Origin: Bacteroides acidifaciens
GTDB taxonomy: Bacteria > Bacteroidota > Bacteroidia > Bacteroidales > Bacteroidaceae
NCBI RefSeq assembly: GCF_024623065.1
Contig: NZ_JANJZR010000050.1
Coordinates: 1-33,240, forward strand
DNA: 33,240 nucleotides
Reading direction: 5' to 3'
The notes under the pieces were generated by a model that worked only from the letters and a program-made list of their open reading frames with translations, ran no database searches and had not been told where the DNA came from. The position numbers were made by a program, and so were the translations under genes. Below, in pieces: positions 13,221-22,510 of the stretch (positions within the stretch are counted from its first letter, which is position 1; each line of letters begins with the position of its first letter).

Positions 13221-16196
13221 ATGCTCAGTAAATATAAATTAAACCAGCTTTACTTCAAAGATACGCAATTTGCTAATTTAATGACCCGGCGAATTTTTAA
13301 CGTGTTGTTAATAGCCAACCCTTATGATGCTTTCATGCTCGAGGATGACGGACGCATTGACGAGAAGATTTTCAATGAATATACTTCATTGTCTCTGCGT
13401 TATCCGCCCCGGTTCTCGCAGGTGTCTACGGAAGAGGAAGCGTTGGCTCAGTTGGAGAATATGTCATTCGACCTGGTGATTTGTATGCCGGGTACGGGGG
13501 ATAACGACAGTTTTGACATCGGCCGGCATATCAAGGAGAAATACGAGCATATTCCTATCGTTATTCTGACTCCTTTTAGTCATGGTATCACGAAACGAAT
13601 CATCAACGAGGATTTGAGCGCGTTTGAATACGTGTTCTGCTGGTTGGGCAATACCGACCTGTTGGTGTCTATCATCAAGTTGATGGAAGATAAGATGAAT
13701 CTGGAACATGATGTGCAGGAAGTGGGCGTGCAGTTGATTCTGCTGGTAGAAGATGGTATACGCTTCTATTCTTCCATTCTGCCGAATCTGTATAAGTTCG
13801 TGTTGCAGCAAAGCCAGGAATTCTCTACGGAAGCTCTGAATGCGCATCAACGTACGCTTCGTATGCGCGGGCGTCCTAAAATCGTGTTGGCGCGTACATA
13901 TCAGGAAGCGATGGAGATTTATCACAAATATCAGAATAATATATTAGGTGTAATCACCGACGTGCGTTTCCCGAAAGTGGAACGGGGGGAGAAAGACGGT
14001 CTGGCAGGTATCAAGTTATGTGCCGAGATTCGCAAGAATGATCCGTTTGTTCCTTTGATTATCCAGTCGTCCGAATCGGAAAACTCCTCTTATGCAGCGA
14101 AATATGGTGCGAGCTTTATTGATAAGAACTCGAAGAAGATGGACGTCGATTTGCGCCGTATCGTTTCTGACAATTTCGGTTTCGGTGATTTTGTTTTCCG
14201 CAATCCTGAGACGGGTGAGGAGATAGCGCACGTTCGTAATCTGAAGGAGTTGCAGAATATCCTGTTTGCCGTGCCTGCCGAATCTTTCCTATATCATATC
14301 AGCCGCAATCACGTGTCCCGTTGGCTTTATTCGCGGGCTATGTTTCCTGTGGCGGAATTCTTGAAGCCTATCACCTGGAGCAGTCTTCAAGATGTGGATG
14401 CTCATCGCCGCATTATCTTCGAGGCTATCGTAAAATACCGCAAAATGAAGAATCAAGGGGTCGTGGCGGTGTTCAAGCGCGATCGTTTCGACCGCTACTC
14501 CAATTTTGCCCGTATCGGCGACGGTTCATTAGGCGGAAAAGGACGCGGACTGGCTTTTATAGACAATATGGTGAAGCGTCATCCGGAGTTTGACGAGTTC
14601 GAGAATGCACGGGTTGCTATTCCCAAGACGGTGGTGCTCTGTACGGATGTGTTCGATGAATTTATGGATGCCAATAATCTGTATCAGATTGCCCTTTCGG
14701 ATGCGGACGACGATACGATTCTGAGATATTTCCTGAAAGCAAAATTGCCGGACAGGCTGGTAGAGGATTTCTTCACTTTCTTTGATGTAGTGAAGTCTCC
14801 GATTGCCATCCGCTCTTCTTCTTTATTAGAGGATTCTCACTATCAGCCTTTTGCCGGAATCTACAATACATATATGGTTCCTTATCTGGACGACCGCTAT
14901 GAGATGTTGCGTATGCTTTCCGATGCTATCAAGGGGGTATATGCTTCGGTCTATTTCCGCGATAGTAAGGCGTATATGCAGGCTACCTCGAATGTAATCG
15001 ACCAGGAGAAAATGGCTGTAATCTTGCAGGAAGTGGTGGGTAATCAGTATGGTGACCGCTATTATCCTTCCATGTCCGGTGTAGCCCGTTCATTGAATTA
15101 TTATCCGTTGGGCGATGAAAAGGCGGAAGAAGGAACGGTAAACCTGGCTTTAGGATTAGGGAAATATATTGTGGATGGTGGCATGACACTCCGTTTCTCT
15201 CCTTATCACCCGAACCAGGTATTGCAAACCAGCGAAATGGAAATAGCTCTGAAAGAAACACAAACCCGTTTCTATGCTTTGGACTTGAAGAACGCAGGGC
15301 ATGATTTCTCTATCGACGACGGCTTCAACCTCTTGAAGCTTCACGTGAAAGAGGCGGAAAATGACGGGGCTTTGCGCTACATCGCTTCCACATACGACCC
15401 CTATGACCAAATTATCCGGGATGGCTTGTATCCGGGAGGACGTAAAGTAATCACGTTTGCCAATATTCTGCAACATGATGTTTTCCCGTTGGCACGTATT
15501 CTTCAATTAGTGTTGAAGTACAGTGAACAGGAGATGCGCCGTCCTGTTGAAATCGAATTTGCAGCTACGCTAAGCCGTGAGCAGGATAAGACGGGTACGT
15601 TCTATCTGCTGCAAATCCGTCCCATCGTAGACAGCAAGGAAATTTTGGATGAAGATTTGAACGAGATACCGGACGAGGATGTAGTGCTTCGTTCTTATAA
15701 CTCACTGGGACATGGCATTATGAATGACATTTGTGATGTTGTCTATGTCAAGACCGACGGTTACAGTGCTTCGAATAATCAAACTATTGCCTGGGAGATA
15801 GAAAAGATAAACCAGCAATTCCTGAACGAAGGCAAGAATTATGTGCTTGTCGGGCCGGGACGTTGGGGAAGTAGTGACACATGGCTGGGTATCCCGGTGA
15901 AGTGGCCGCACATCTCCGCCGCCCGTGTAATCGTAGAAGCCGGATTGACCAACTATCGCGTAGACCCCAGCCAAGGCACGCACTTCTTCCAGAACTTGAC
16001 TTCTTTTGGTGTGGGTTATTTCACCATCAATGCCTTTATGAATGATGGGGTTTATAATCAGGAATTCCTCAACGCACAGCCGGCAGTGGAAGAAACAAAA
16101 TACCTTCGTCACGTCCGTTTTGAAAAACCGATGATTGTCAAGATGGACGGGAAGAAAAAGCTCGGAGTCGTCCTGATGCCGGGTATCGACAAATAA
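13221..16196 (+). CDS. Receiver-domain/PEP-synthase ATP-grasp fusion protein
   Basis: This 991-residue cytoplasmic protein is usually labelled PEP synthase. Residues about 24-160 form a receiver-like domain (FNVLLIANPYDAF, FDLVICMPG) without a clear phospho-acceptor. Residues about 171-316 form a second receiver domain with an acidic pair (LILLVEDG, E177/D178) and candidate phospho-acceptor D247 in GVITDVRFP. A PPDK/PEP-synthase N-terminal ATP-binding domain follows (about 430-815), with GSLGGKGRGLAFID (435-448) and SPIAIRSSSLLEDSHYQPFA (526-545). The C-terminal 170 residues hold a distinctive VGPGRWGSSDTWLG (877-890) but no family I know. The swivelling phospho-histidine domain and the PEP/pyruvate barrel of true PEP synthase are not seen. 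The role is therefore more likely signalling or a phosphotransfer to an unknown partner than classic gluconeogenesis. It is a single gene with its own promoter and terminator. Confidence 0.85.
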   Translation: MLSKYKLNQLYFKDTQFANLMTRRIFNVLLIANPYDAFMLEDDGRIDEKIFNEYTSLSLRYPPRFSQVSTEEEALAQLENMSFDLVICMPGTGDNDSFDIGRHIKEKYEHIPIVILTPFSHGITKRIINEDLSAFEYVFCWLGNTDLLVSIIKLMEDKMNLEHDVQEVGVQLILLVEDGIRFYSSILPNLYKFVLQQSQEFSTEALNAHQRTLRMRGRPKIVLARTYQEAMEIYHKYQNNILGVITDVRFPKVERGEKDGLAGIKLCAEIRKNDPFVPLIIQSSESENSSYAAKYGASFIDKNSKKMDVDLRRIVSDNFGFGDFVFRNPETGEEIAHVRNLKELQNILFAVPAESFLYHISRNHVSRWLYSRAMFPVAEFLKPITWSSLQDVDAHRRIIFEAIVKYRKMKNQGVVAVFKRDRFDRYSNFARIGDGSLGGKGRGLAFIDNMVKRHPEFDEFENARVAIPKTVVLCTDVFDEFMDANNLYQIALSDADDDTILRYFLKAKLPDRLVEDFFTFFDVVKSPIAIRSSSLLEDSHYQPFAGIYNTYMVPYLDDRYEMLRMLSDAIKGVYASVYFRDSKAYMQATSNVIDQEKMAVILQEVVGNQYGDRYYPSMSGVARSLNYYPLGDEKAEEGTVNLALGLGKYIVDGGMTLRFSPYHPNQVLQTSEMEIALKETQTRFYALDLKNAGHDFSIDDGFNLLKLHVKEAENDGALRYIASTYDPYDQIIRDGLYPGGRKVITFANILQHDVFPLARILQLVLKYSEQEMRRPVEIEFAATLSREQDKTGTFYLLQIRPIVDSKEILDEDLNEIPDEDVVLRSYNSLGHGIMNDICDVVYVKTDGYSASNNQTIAWEIEKINQQFLNEGKNYVLVGPGRWGSSDTWLGIPVKWPHISAARVIVEAGLTNYRVDPSQGTHFFQNLTSFGVGYFTINAFMNDGVYNQEFLNAQPAVEETKYLRHVRFEKPMIVKMDGKKKLGVVLMPGIDK

Positions 16197-16225
16197 GTTC
16201 AGTTAACGTTCTCAACTAGAATAAG

Positions 16226-16261
16226 AAAAGTTCTGTTTTTCATATGAAAAACAGAACTTTT
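16226..16261 (+). terminator. Rho-independent terminator (36-base palindrome)
   Basis: AAAAGTTCTGTTTTTCATAT is the left part of a perfect 36-base palindrome. It folds as an almost loopless hairpin with flanking A and T runs, 29 bases after the stop of the receiver/PEP-domain gene. It could work in both directions. Confidence 0.8.
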
Positions 16262-16378
16262 GTGTTTTCCCTCCTTAAAGTGGTCTGTTTTTTAGATGTA
16301 ATATGCTAATTGTGTTCCTATTTTCATATTTGGAAATAAAACTTTCTTTGGATACTTTATTATAAAAAAGTAAAACTG

Positions 16379-16386
16379 TATTTTTG
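16379..16386 (+). promoter_or_regulatory. -7 box of the surface lipoprotein operon
   Basis: TATTTTTG matches TAnnTTTG. It predicts a transcript starting near 16393, leaving about 29 bases before the ATG at 16422. Because the G of this box is also the first base of a potential GTG start at 16386, that longer start lies outside the mRNA and can be discarded. It is the only clear promoter before the six-gene block. Confidence 0.65.
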
Positions 16387-16421
16387 TGTCCAGTTTTATA
16401 TATTTTAGAGATTCTAGAGAG

Positions 16422-18944
16422 ATGAGTAACAGACAACTAGTGAAACTAGCTTTTTGTATATGTCTTTTGTCTCTGTTTTTTTCTTGTTCTTCAGAACGTG
16501 ATGAAGGTAGTGAAGGAAGTGGGACATTACATGTACAGGTTAATGCAAATCCCGAGGTGGTAGTGGGAACCAATACCCGGGTGGGTGACGGAACAGAACA
16601 GGGAGTTCCTGATGTAAATGATTTCTCTTTTTCCATATTTAAAGGAGAAACTCTTCGTGGAAAATGGGCTACTTTGGCGGATTTTTTTGCGGATGATGAA
16701 CTGACACTTCGTTCGGGAAATTATACAGCGGTTGCTTCGTATAGTGATGTCGAAAATGAAGGATTTGAATTACCATATTTTGAAGGTAATCAATCGTTTA
16801 CTATATCGAAAGGAAAAACGACTAATGTGAAAGTGACTTGCTATTTAGCGAATGCAAAACTAAAGATTACTTATACGGATGCTTTTAAAGAATTCTTTTC
16901 TTCCTACTCTTCCGAAGTTACTTCTTCTTTAAATAACATAGTAAAGTTTGAACAGTCGGAAGAACGCTATGGATATTTTAAACCGGGAGAGCTGCAAGTC
17001 CGTACCACATTTCGCAAAAAGCAAGGTAGCAGTCAGGAAGTGACTGTGCAAGCAAAAACTTTTTTAGCAGAAGCCCGTCATGCTTATATTTTGACACTTG
17101 ATGTGGATGCAGGTTCATCAATGTTGAATATATCGTTCAGTGACGATATTCCAAATCAGGAACCAATAACAATTGATGTTTCTGACGAAGCGTTAAGTGC
17201 TCCGGCTCCTTATCTGAAAGCGAATGGATTTGGGACAGAAGCATTGTCTGTTGTTGAAGGTAAAAGTGCAGAATCATCACAGATTTACGCATATTTGAAT
17301 GCGGCTGGTGGGATTGCCCATTGTAATTTGACAACTCACTCCAATACTTTGATTGAGCAAGGATGGCCGGAGTCGGTGGACTTGGCTAATGTGCCTGCCG
17401 ATATTTTAGAAAAAATGCAAGAGTTAGGATTGAAAATCGTAGGTCTAAGTGACAAGAAGGATAAGATAGCGATGATTGATTTTACGGATGTTATCCCTTT
17501 CTTGGAATATAAAGAAGGGGACGCAGAACATCTTTTCACTTTAAATGCGGTTGATATACTTTCAAAAACCAATGAAGAACCGTTGACTCTCAAAGTGAAT
17601 AGTCTGGATAATAAGTTTGCAATTACTACTGGACCTACAATTGCTTATGGTACGACCAAAGTGAATGTGAATATGACGCTTGATGGAGATCCATTAAAAG
17701 TTAATTATTGGTTGAAGGTAGGTGATAGCAAGCAAGCTATTACTCCAAAGAAAATAAACTCTGATAAGGAACAACATCAACTGACTTTTGTTTTGCCTGA
17801 GTCACAGACTTCCATAATGCAAATAGAGGCTAACTACCTTCGTCGGATGAAGTCGGTAGAAAGTACTGTTGAAGCTCCATTGTATACACTTAGTCTGGCT
17901 TATCCTGGTGATGTTTGGACAAAGAAAGCAACAGTACAAGTGGACAAAAGTATTGAGGACGGTTGGGAATTTTTATGTTTTAATGACGGGAAAGAAATAA
18001 ATCCGGTTTATAGTGTTGATAATACTTCTGTGTCCATGACCGGATTGCCTGCAGGGGAGAAAATAGATCTTCGTATTGTGAAAAAGGATTTGGAAGGAGA
18101 TATTGTTGCAGCTTCTGATGAATTGGAAATTAATACGGAAAGTGAATTACAGATACCTAATTCAAACTTTGAACAATGGTATGAGAAGTTTGTATGGAAA
18201 TCAGATAAAATAAGTGGTATTAGTAATGGAAATCAGGAAATATATACTGCATATCCTTATTTAGAAGGTGAAAATGAGCCGTGGTGGGCAACACGCAACG
18301 ATTTGAGTACAGCTGAATCCGATGATCAATCTTATTTTTATAGATATCATCTGAGTACTACCTATGTTAATTCTAACCATTCTGCTAGCTCAAAAATAGG
18401 AATTTCGAATAAACCGTGTAACGGTGAGTATTCTGCAGAAATAGCTGTTGTAGGCTGGGGGGCAGGAAGTACTTGTTCTAAAAAGAATTCTCCTAATTGT
18501 AGAAAGAAAACATCAGGTTGTTTGTTTATAGGTCAATATGATAAACAATCAGGAGAACAATATGGACATATATTTAGTTCTCGTCCTACTCAGATGTCAT
18601 TTATTTATCGTTTTCATTCTATAAATGGTGAATCTGCTTCTGCTGTTGTGAAAATAGAACATCGTGAAGACGATGGAAGTATTGTTGTATTAGGTGAAGG
18701 TATGTTGGAATTGACGAGTTCAATGGCTACTCCTGTTGACACTCAGGGAATAGTTGGTATTGAATATAAGAATATTCAACTTTCACCGACACACATATCT
18801 GTTGAGTTTTTGGCAAGTACTGCTTCTACGCCATCTGTGAACGGATATAGTGGCAGTTTAGGACTCTTTGCTGGATATGGAGATACTAGAGCTATAGGTA
18901 ATGTTTTGGTTATCGATGATCTGGTTTTAGAATATGCAAACTAA
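16422..18944 (+). CDS. DUF4493/PCMD surface lipoprotein
   Basis: This is an 840-residue lipoprotein: the signal peptide ends LFFSC with lipidated Cys22. A DUF4493-type domain (about 34-250) carries the shared pattern LRSGNYTAVASY, YFEGNQSFTISKG and VTCYLANAKLKI. A second module shared with its two neighbours (about 265-400) includes SVDLANVPADILEKMQELG. Immunoglobulin/Fn3-like strands follow. A C-terminal PCMD (putative carbohydrate metabolism domain, about 576-840) starts NSNFEQWYE and includes GCLFIGQYD, SSRPTQMSFIYRFHS and VIDDLVLEY. It is unusual in having three Cys within 18 residues (TCSKKNSPNCRKKTSGC), just before the conserved LFxGxY motif. It is the first gene of the operon. PCMD is a name of convenience; binding or enzymatic activity is unproven. 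Confidence 0.85.
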   Translation: MSNRQLVKLAFCICLLSLFFSCSSERDEGSEGSGTLHVQVNANPEVVVGTNTRVGDGTEQGVPDVNDFSFSIFKGETLRGKWATLADFFADDELTLRSGNYTAVASYSDVENEGFELPYFEGNQSFTISKGKTTNVKVTCYLANAKLKITYTDAFKEFFSSYSSEVTSSLNNIVKFEQSEERYGYFKPGELQVRTTFRKKQGSSQEVTVQAKTFLAEARHAYILTLDVDAGSSMLNISFSDDIPNQEPITIDVSDEALSAPAPYLKANGFGTEALSVVEGKSAESSQIYAYLNAAGGIAHCNLTTHSNTLIEQGWPESVDLANVPADILEKMQELGLKIVGLSDKKDKIAMIDFTDVIPFLEYKEGDAEHLFTLNAVDILSKTNEEPLTLKVNSLDNKFAITTGPTIAYGTTKVNVNMTLDGDPLKVNYWLKVGDSKQAITPKKINSDKEQHQLTFVLPESQTSIMQIEANYLRRMKSVESTVEAPLYTLSLAYPGDVWTKKATVQVDKSIEDGWEFLCFNDGKEINPVYSVDNTSVSMTGLPAGEKIDLRIVKKDLEGDIVAASDELEINTESELQIPNSNFEQWYEKFVWKSDKISGISNGNQEIYTAYPYLEGENEPWWATRNDLSTAESDDQSYFYRYHLSTTYVNSNHSASSKIGISNKPCNGEYSAEIAVVGWGAGSTCSKKNSPNCRKKTSGCLFIGQYDKQSGEQYGHIFSSRPTQMSFIYRFHSINGESASAVVKIEHREDDGSIVVLGEGMLELTSSMATPVDTQGIVGIEYKNIQLSPTHISVEFLASTASTPSVNGYSGSLGLFAGYGDTRAIGNVLVIDDLVLEYAN

Positions 18945-18965
18945 TTTACATTAAATAAAAATGAT

Positions 18966-20231
18966 ATGAAAAAAATAATTCATCCGACATATTTGTTGCT
19001 GACTGTTTTGATAATATTAATGTCAGCTTGTGATCGCGAAAACATGGATTTTGGAAAAGAGTCCAATGATTATGGACAAGTGAATTTGGCTTCTATGGGA
19101 CTGTCGGTAAATGTAAATGCTACTCCGGTATCTCGTGCTGAAACAGTAGATCCCAGTAATTATATAGTAGGCATCTATAATGCAGAAGATGAAACTTTGG
19201 TTTCGGAATGGAAATATAGTGAGCTTCCTGAGATTTTTCAGTTAAAGGTGGGAAAATATAAAGTGATAGCTCATGCTCCTAATGTTGGCATAGCTTTATT
19301 TGATGAACCCTATTGTGAAGGATCGAAGAATTTTGAGATTCAGAAAGATCAGATTACTAATCTTGAAACGGTTAACTGTACATTGAATTGTATCATGGTG
19401 ACTATCCAATATGATGAGAATTTCAGGAAATTGTTGGGGGATGAGGCTAATATTAAAGTTACTGTTAATAATAAATACTCTCTTAATTTTGAAAAAGATG
19501 AAACTCGTGCCGGTTATTTTCCTGCGGAAGTGAGTGGTAATGTAATTGATGCGAACTTTATAGGTGAGCTTGATGATGAACTAGATGTGCCAATTAATAA
19601 ATCTTTTCTCAATATAAATATGGGTTCTCAATTGATTATTACTTATACATTGCGGGATGCCAATGGTGATCCGGGAACAGGAGGAGCTGCCAATCCGTCT
19701 GTTGAGTATGATGTTACTTGTGATATTGTAGAGTTGGATGGTTCTGTTCATCCCGGAGAGGAAGAGGGAATAGACGACTTTCCATCAGGAGGAGATAAGG
19801 AAGGTACTGACCCTACTGTGACAAGTGGTAATAAGAATTTTGATTTGAATACTCCAATTGATGCAAATGACTATAATGAAGAGGTTGATGGTCCTGTTGT
19901 TGTGAATTTGTTGGCTTCCAGAGGAATAAAGAATGTGATTGTGGAGATTACAAGTTCTGATAACGATTTTGTGGCGGCTGTAGTAGAATTATTTGGTACT
20001 ACGTCCTTTGATTTGGCAAACCCGCCGGCAGATGAGGACCATAAAAATAACTTGATTTCATTAGGTTTCCCGGTTGGAGATGAAGTGAAAACAACAGAGA
20101 CGGTACCTTTTAATATTACAAAATTTGTTCCACTGTTGCAGGTATATCATGGCATGCATCAGTTTAAGATTACGGTGAAAGATGTAACAAATGCATCTGC
20201 TACAGCTACCTTGACATTGAATACCAAGTAA
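18966..20231 (+). CDS. DUF4493-type surface lipoprotein without PCMD
   Basis: This 421-residue lipoprotein has a signal peptide MKKIIHPTYLLLTVLIILMS and Cys22 (LMSAC). The DUF4493-type region (about 48-200) aligns by eye with both neighbours: LKVGKYKVIAHAP, YCEGSKNFEIQKD and VNCTLNCIMVTIQYDENF. An acidic Gly-rich linker (about 255-285) leads to the shared second module (about 290-421), with SFDLANPPADEDHKNNLISLG and FNITKFVPLLQVYHGMHQFK. The protein ends there, so it is like the other two with the Fn3 and PCMD parts missing. It starts 21 bases after the previous gene and 17 before the next, within the operon. It may be an assembly partner or a shortened variant. Confidence 0.8.
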   Translation: MKKIIHPTYLLLTVLIILMSACDRENMDFGKESNDYGQVNLASMGLSVNVNATPVSRAETVDPSNYIVGIYNAEDETLVSEWKYSELPEIFQLKVGKYKVIAHAPNVGIALFDEPYCEGSKNFEIQKDQITNLETVNCTLNCIMVTIQYDENFRKLLGDEANIKVTVNNKYSLNFEKDETRAGYFPAEVSGNVIDANFIGELDDELDVPINKSFLNINMGSQLIITYTLRDANGDPGTGGAANPSVEYDVTCDIVELDGSVHPGEEEGIDDFPSGGDKEGTDPTVTSGNKNFDLNTPIDANDYNEEVDGPVVVNLLASRGIKNVIVEITSSDNDFVAAVVELFGTTSFDLANPPADEDHKNNLISLGFPVGDEVKTTETVPFNITKFVPLLQVYHGMHQFKITVKDVTNASATATLTLNTK

Positions 20232-20248
20232 AAGTGAGGTAAAGGAGT

Positions 20249-22483
20249 ATGATGAAAAAGATTAATAAGTATATCATTTTATCTCTGTTGGCTTTAAGTG
20301 GTTGTCAGAGTGATGAAAATGTAGGCTATGGTGGAGAAGGTACGCTTCGTTTGGGGGTACAGATGAAAAATGACTTGCAGGTAGTTGTTACTCGTTCTCT
20401 GACTGCCGATGAAGAAAGTGCCTTGGTAAAAGATTGTAAAATTCGAATTTATGATACGGATAAGTTGATTCGTAAATACTTGGGTACGGCAGAACTTCCG
20501 GAAGAAGGGATAACATTGCCTTCCGGCGAATACCGTGTACGGGTGACTGCCGGGGATTCTGTGGCTGCATCGTTTACCAAAAAGTTCTATGAGGGAGTTG
20601 AACCTTTCACTGTAGAGAGAGCAAAAGTAACCCCGGTAGATGTGATATGTAATATTGCGAACACAGTAACAAAAGTTGCTTTCGGTGAATCTTTGAAAAC
20701 TGTTTTTAAAGAAGAATATGCTGTGTCAATAGCCGTAAAGGCAGAAAATGGAATATTGGATTTTAATGCGGATAATTTGGAAGCAATGGGATATTTCTCT
20801 CTTCCAGCCGATTGCGATACTTTGTTTTGCACATTTTCGGCAACTGATATTGCAGGACGTCCGTACACACAGGTTGATACTATTCCACAAGCGAAAGCAG
20901 CCACTCTTTATCAGTTGACTTATGAATATAAGGATATTGAGGTGGGAAATCCTGATACCGGAGGGGCTATTTTACATTTACGAGTGGATGCCACTCCGTT
21001 GGAAATCATTGAAGAAGAGGTTGTGTATTACCGTCGCCCGGTATTTACTGCTGCATATGGAGATGAAATCTTCAATCTGGATGCCACAAGTTATGTCGCT
21101 ACTGAAAGTGGTTCGGATGTTACTATAAATATTACCGGCTCTTCTGCTTTGCAACAAGTGCTTCTTTCATCTGAACAGTTTCCTGAATTCTTGGCAACAA
21201 GTGAAAACTCTTTTGACTTGAAAAATCTGACAGAGGAACAAAAAACTCAGTTGACAGAAGGTGGAATACTGATTGATGAAAAAGCAGAATCCAAAGGATA
21301 TGCATTGAATCTGATTCTGTCTGCTGATTTGATTCGGAAATATACGGTTAACGAAGGTGCTTATGCAATTAGCCTGACTGCGACAGATGCAAATAATAAG
21401 ATGCGTACAGCAAACTGGAAGATGGTAGTTTCGGATGCTACCGTACAAACAGAACCTGTTCCGGTCTATGAAGTGTGGGCAACAAAAGCTACTCTGTATG
21501 GTACTGTTCTTCCCGGTCGTGAGCCACAAGGTGCATTGGCCTTCCGCTATCGTAAGGCGGATGAGCAAGAATGGAAAATAGTAGATGCTGTTCGTGACGG
21601 GCAGAATGTTCAGAGCGCGTCTGCTGTGACGGGATTGCTTTCTGACACGAAATATGAATATCAATTAATGGATGGTGATGTGCTATCTACAGTTGTCTGT
21701 ACGTTTACTACGGAAAAAGCATTGCAACTGGAAAATAGTGGTTTTGAATATTGGTCGGGAAGTATGCCTGCCTATATTGCGACTTCATCTGCCGAAAGTG
21801 ATATTTTTTGGGATTCAGGAAATCATGGTTCCAAATCTGCGAGTGTCGATATTACGGTTGCTGATGCTTCTATTAAACATAGTGGAACATATTCTGCTAA
21901 GTTAACTTCAACAGATGCCAAAGTTCTTGGAATCGGACAGTTTGCAGCAGGTAATCTGTTTGCCGGAAGATATTTGAAAACCATAATGGATGGATTGAAA
22001 GGAAATGGTGTCTTAGGTTGGGGGCGTCCTTTTACAGCCCGTCCGTCAGCTTTACGTGTCTATGTTAAGTATCGTCCTGAAGTAGTAACTAACAACGCCT
22101 TGCCTGAACAAGGACTTATTTCAGGGGAGCCGGATCAGGGAATCATTTATGTGGCTGTAGGTGATTGGCCCGGAACGGGTAGTGAATATATTTCGGGATA
22201 TGAATGGGCTGTCGTTGCACAGACGGATTTTAATCATCCGGAAAACACACGCACTTTTGATCCGAATGATGAGAATATAATTGCCTATGGAGAGCGTATT
22301 TTTACGGAGGATGTTGGCGGAGACACTGAAATGGCGGAGATTATCATTCCTTTGGATTATCGAGATAACACCCGTTTGCCCAAATATATCGTGATGGTTG
22401 CTTCTTCTAGTCGCTATGGAGATTATTTTGCCGGAGCTGTGGGGAGTATAATGTGGATAGATGATGTAGAACTAGTGTATTAA
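20249..22483 (+). CDS. DUF4493/PCMD surface lipoprotein
   Basis: This 744-residue lipoprotein has a signal peptide ending LSGC, Cys19. The DUF4493-type domain (about 31-230) shows LPSGEYRVRVTAGDSVA, FYEGVEPFTVERAKVTPVD and VICNIANTVTKVAFG. The second shared module (about 260-395) includes SFDLKNLTEEQKTQLTEGG. A fibronectin-III-like domain (about 405-490) has VWATKATLYGTVLPG and LLSDTKYEYQL. The PCMD (about 493-744) starts NSGFEYWSG and keeps FAAGNLFAGRYLKT, GRPFTARPSALRVYVKY, a Ser/Gly-rich MVASSSRYGDYFAG, and ends MWIDDVELVY. It is the third gene of the operon, with a two-Met start (20249, 20252). The domain order matches the first gene, so the two are paralogues. Confidence 0.85.
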   Translation: MMKKINKYIILSLLALSGCQSDENVGYGGEGTLRLGVQMKNDLQVVVTRSLTADEESALVKDCKIRIYDTDKLIRKYLGTAELPEEGITLPSGEYRVRVTAGDSVAASFTKKFYEGVEPFTVERAKVTPVDVICNIANTVTKVAFGESLKTVFKEEYAVSIAVKAENGILDFNADNLEAMGYFSLPADCDTLFCTFSATDIAGRPYTQVDTIPQAKAATLYQLTYEYKDIEVGNPDTGGAILHLRVDATPLEIIEEEVVYYRRPVFTAAYGDEIFNLDATSYVATESGSDVTINITGSSALQQVLLSSEQFPEFLATSENSFDLKNLTEEQKTQLTEGGILIDEKAESKGYALNLILSADLIRKYTVNEGAYAISLTATDANNKMRTANWKMVVSDATVQTEPVPVYEVWATKATLYGTVLPGREPQGALAFRYRKADEQEWKIVDAVRDGQNVQSASAVTGLLSDTKYEYQLMDGDVLSTVVCTFTTEKALQLENSGFEYWSGSMPAYIATSSAESDIFWDSGNHGSKSASVDITVADASIKHSGTYSAKLTSTDAKVLGIGQFAAGNLFAGRYLKTIMDGLKGNGVLGWGRPFTARPSALRVYVKYRPEVVTNNALPEQGLISGEPDQGIIYVAVGDWPGTGSEYISGYEWAVVAQTDFNHPENTRTFDPNDENIIAYGERIFTEDVGGDTEMAEIIIPLDYRDNTRLPKYIVMVASSSRYGDYFAGAVGSIMWIDDVELVY

Positions 22484-22510
22484 CCATTGATTATCAAATA
22501 AATATTGCAC

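Noticed and set aside
13221..16196. A complete phosphoenolpyruvate synthase
   Set aside because: The phospho-histidine swivelling domain and the PEP/pyruvate barrel are not visible, and receiver-like domains occupy the N-terminus.
16386..16421. Upstream GTG start adding 12 residues to the first DUF4493 lipoprotein
   Set aside because: The GTG overlaps the -7 box TATTTTTG, and the signal peptide starts properly at the ATG at 16422.
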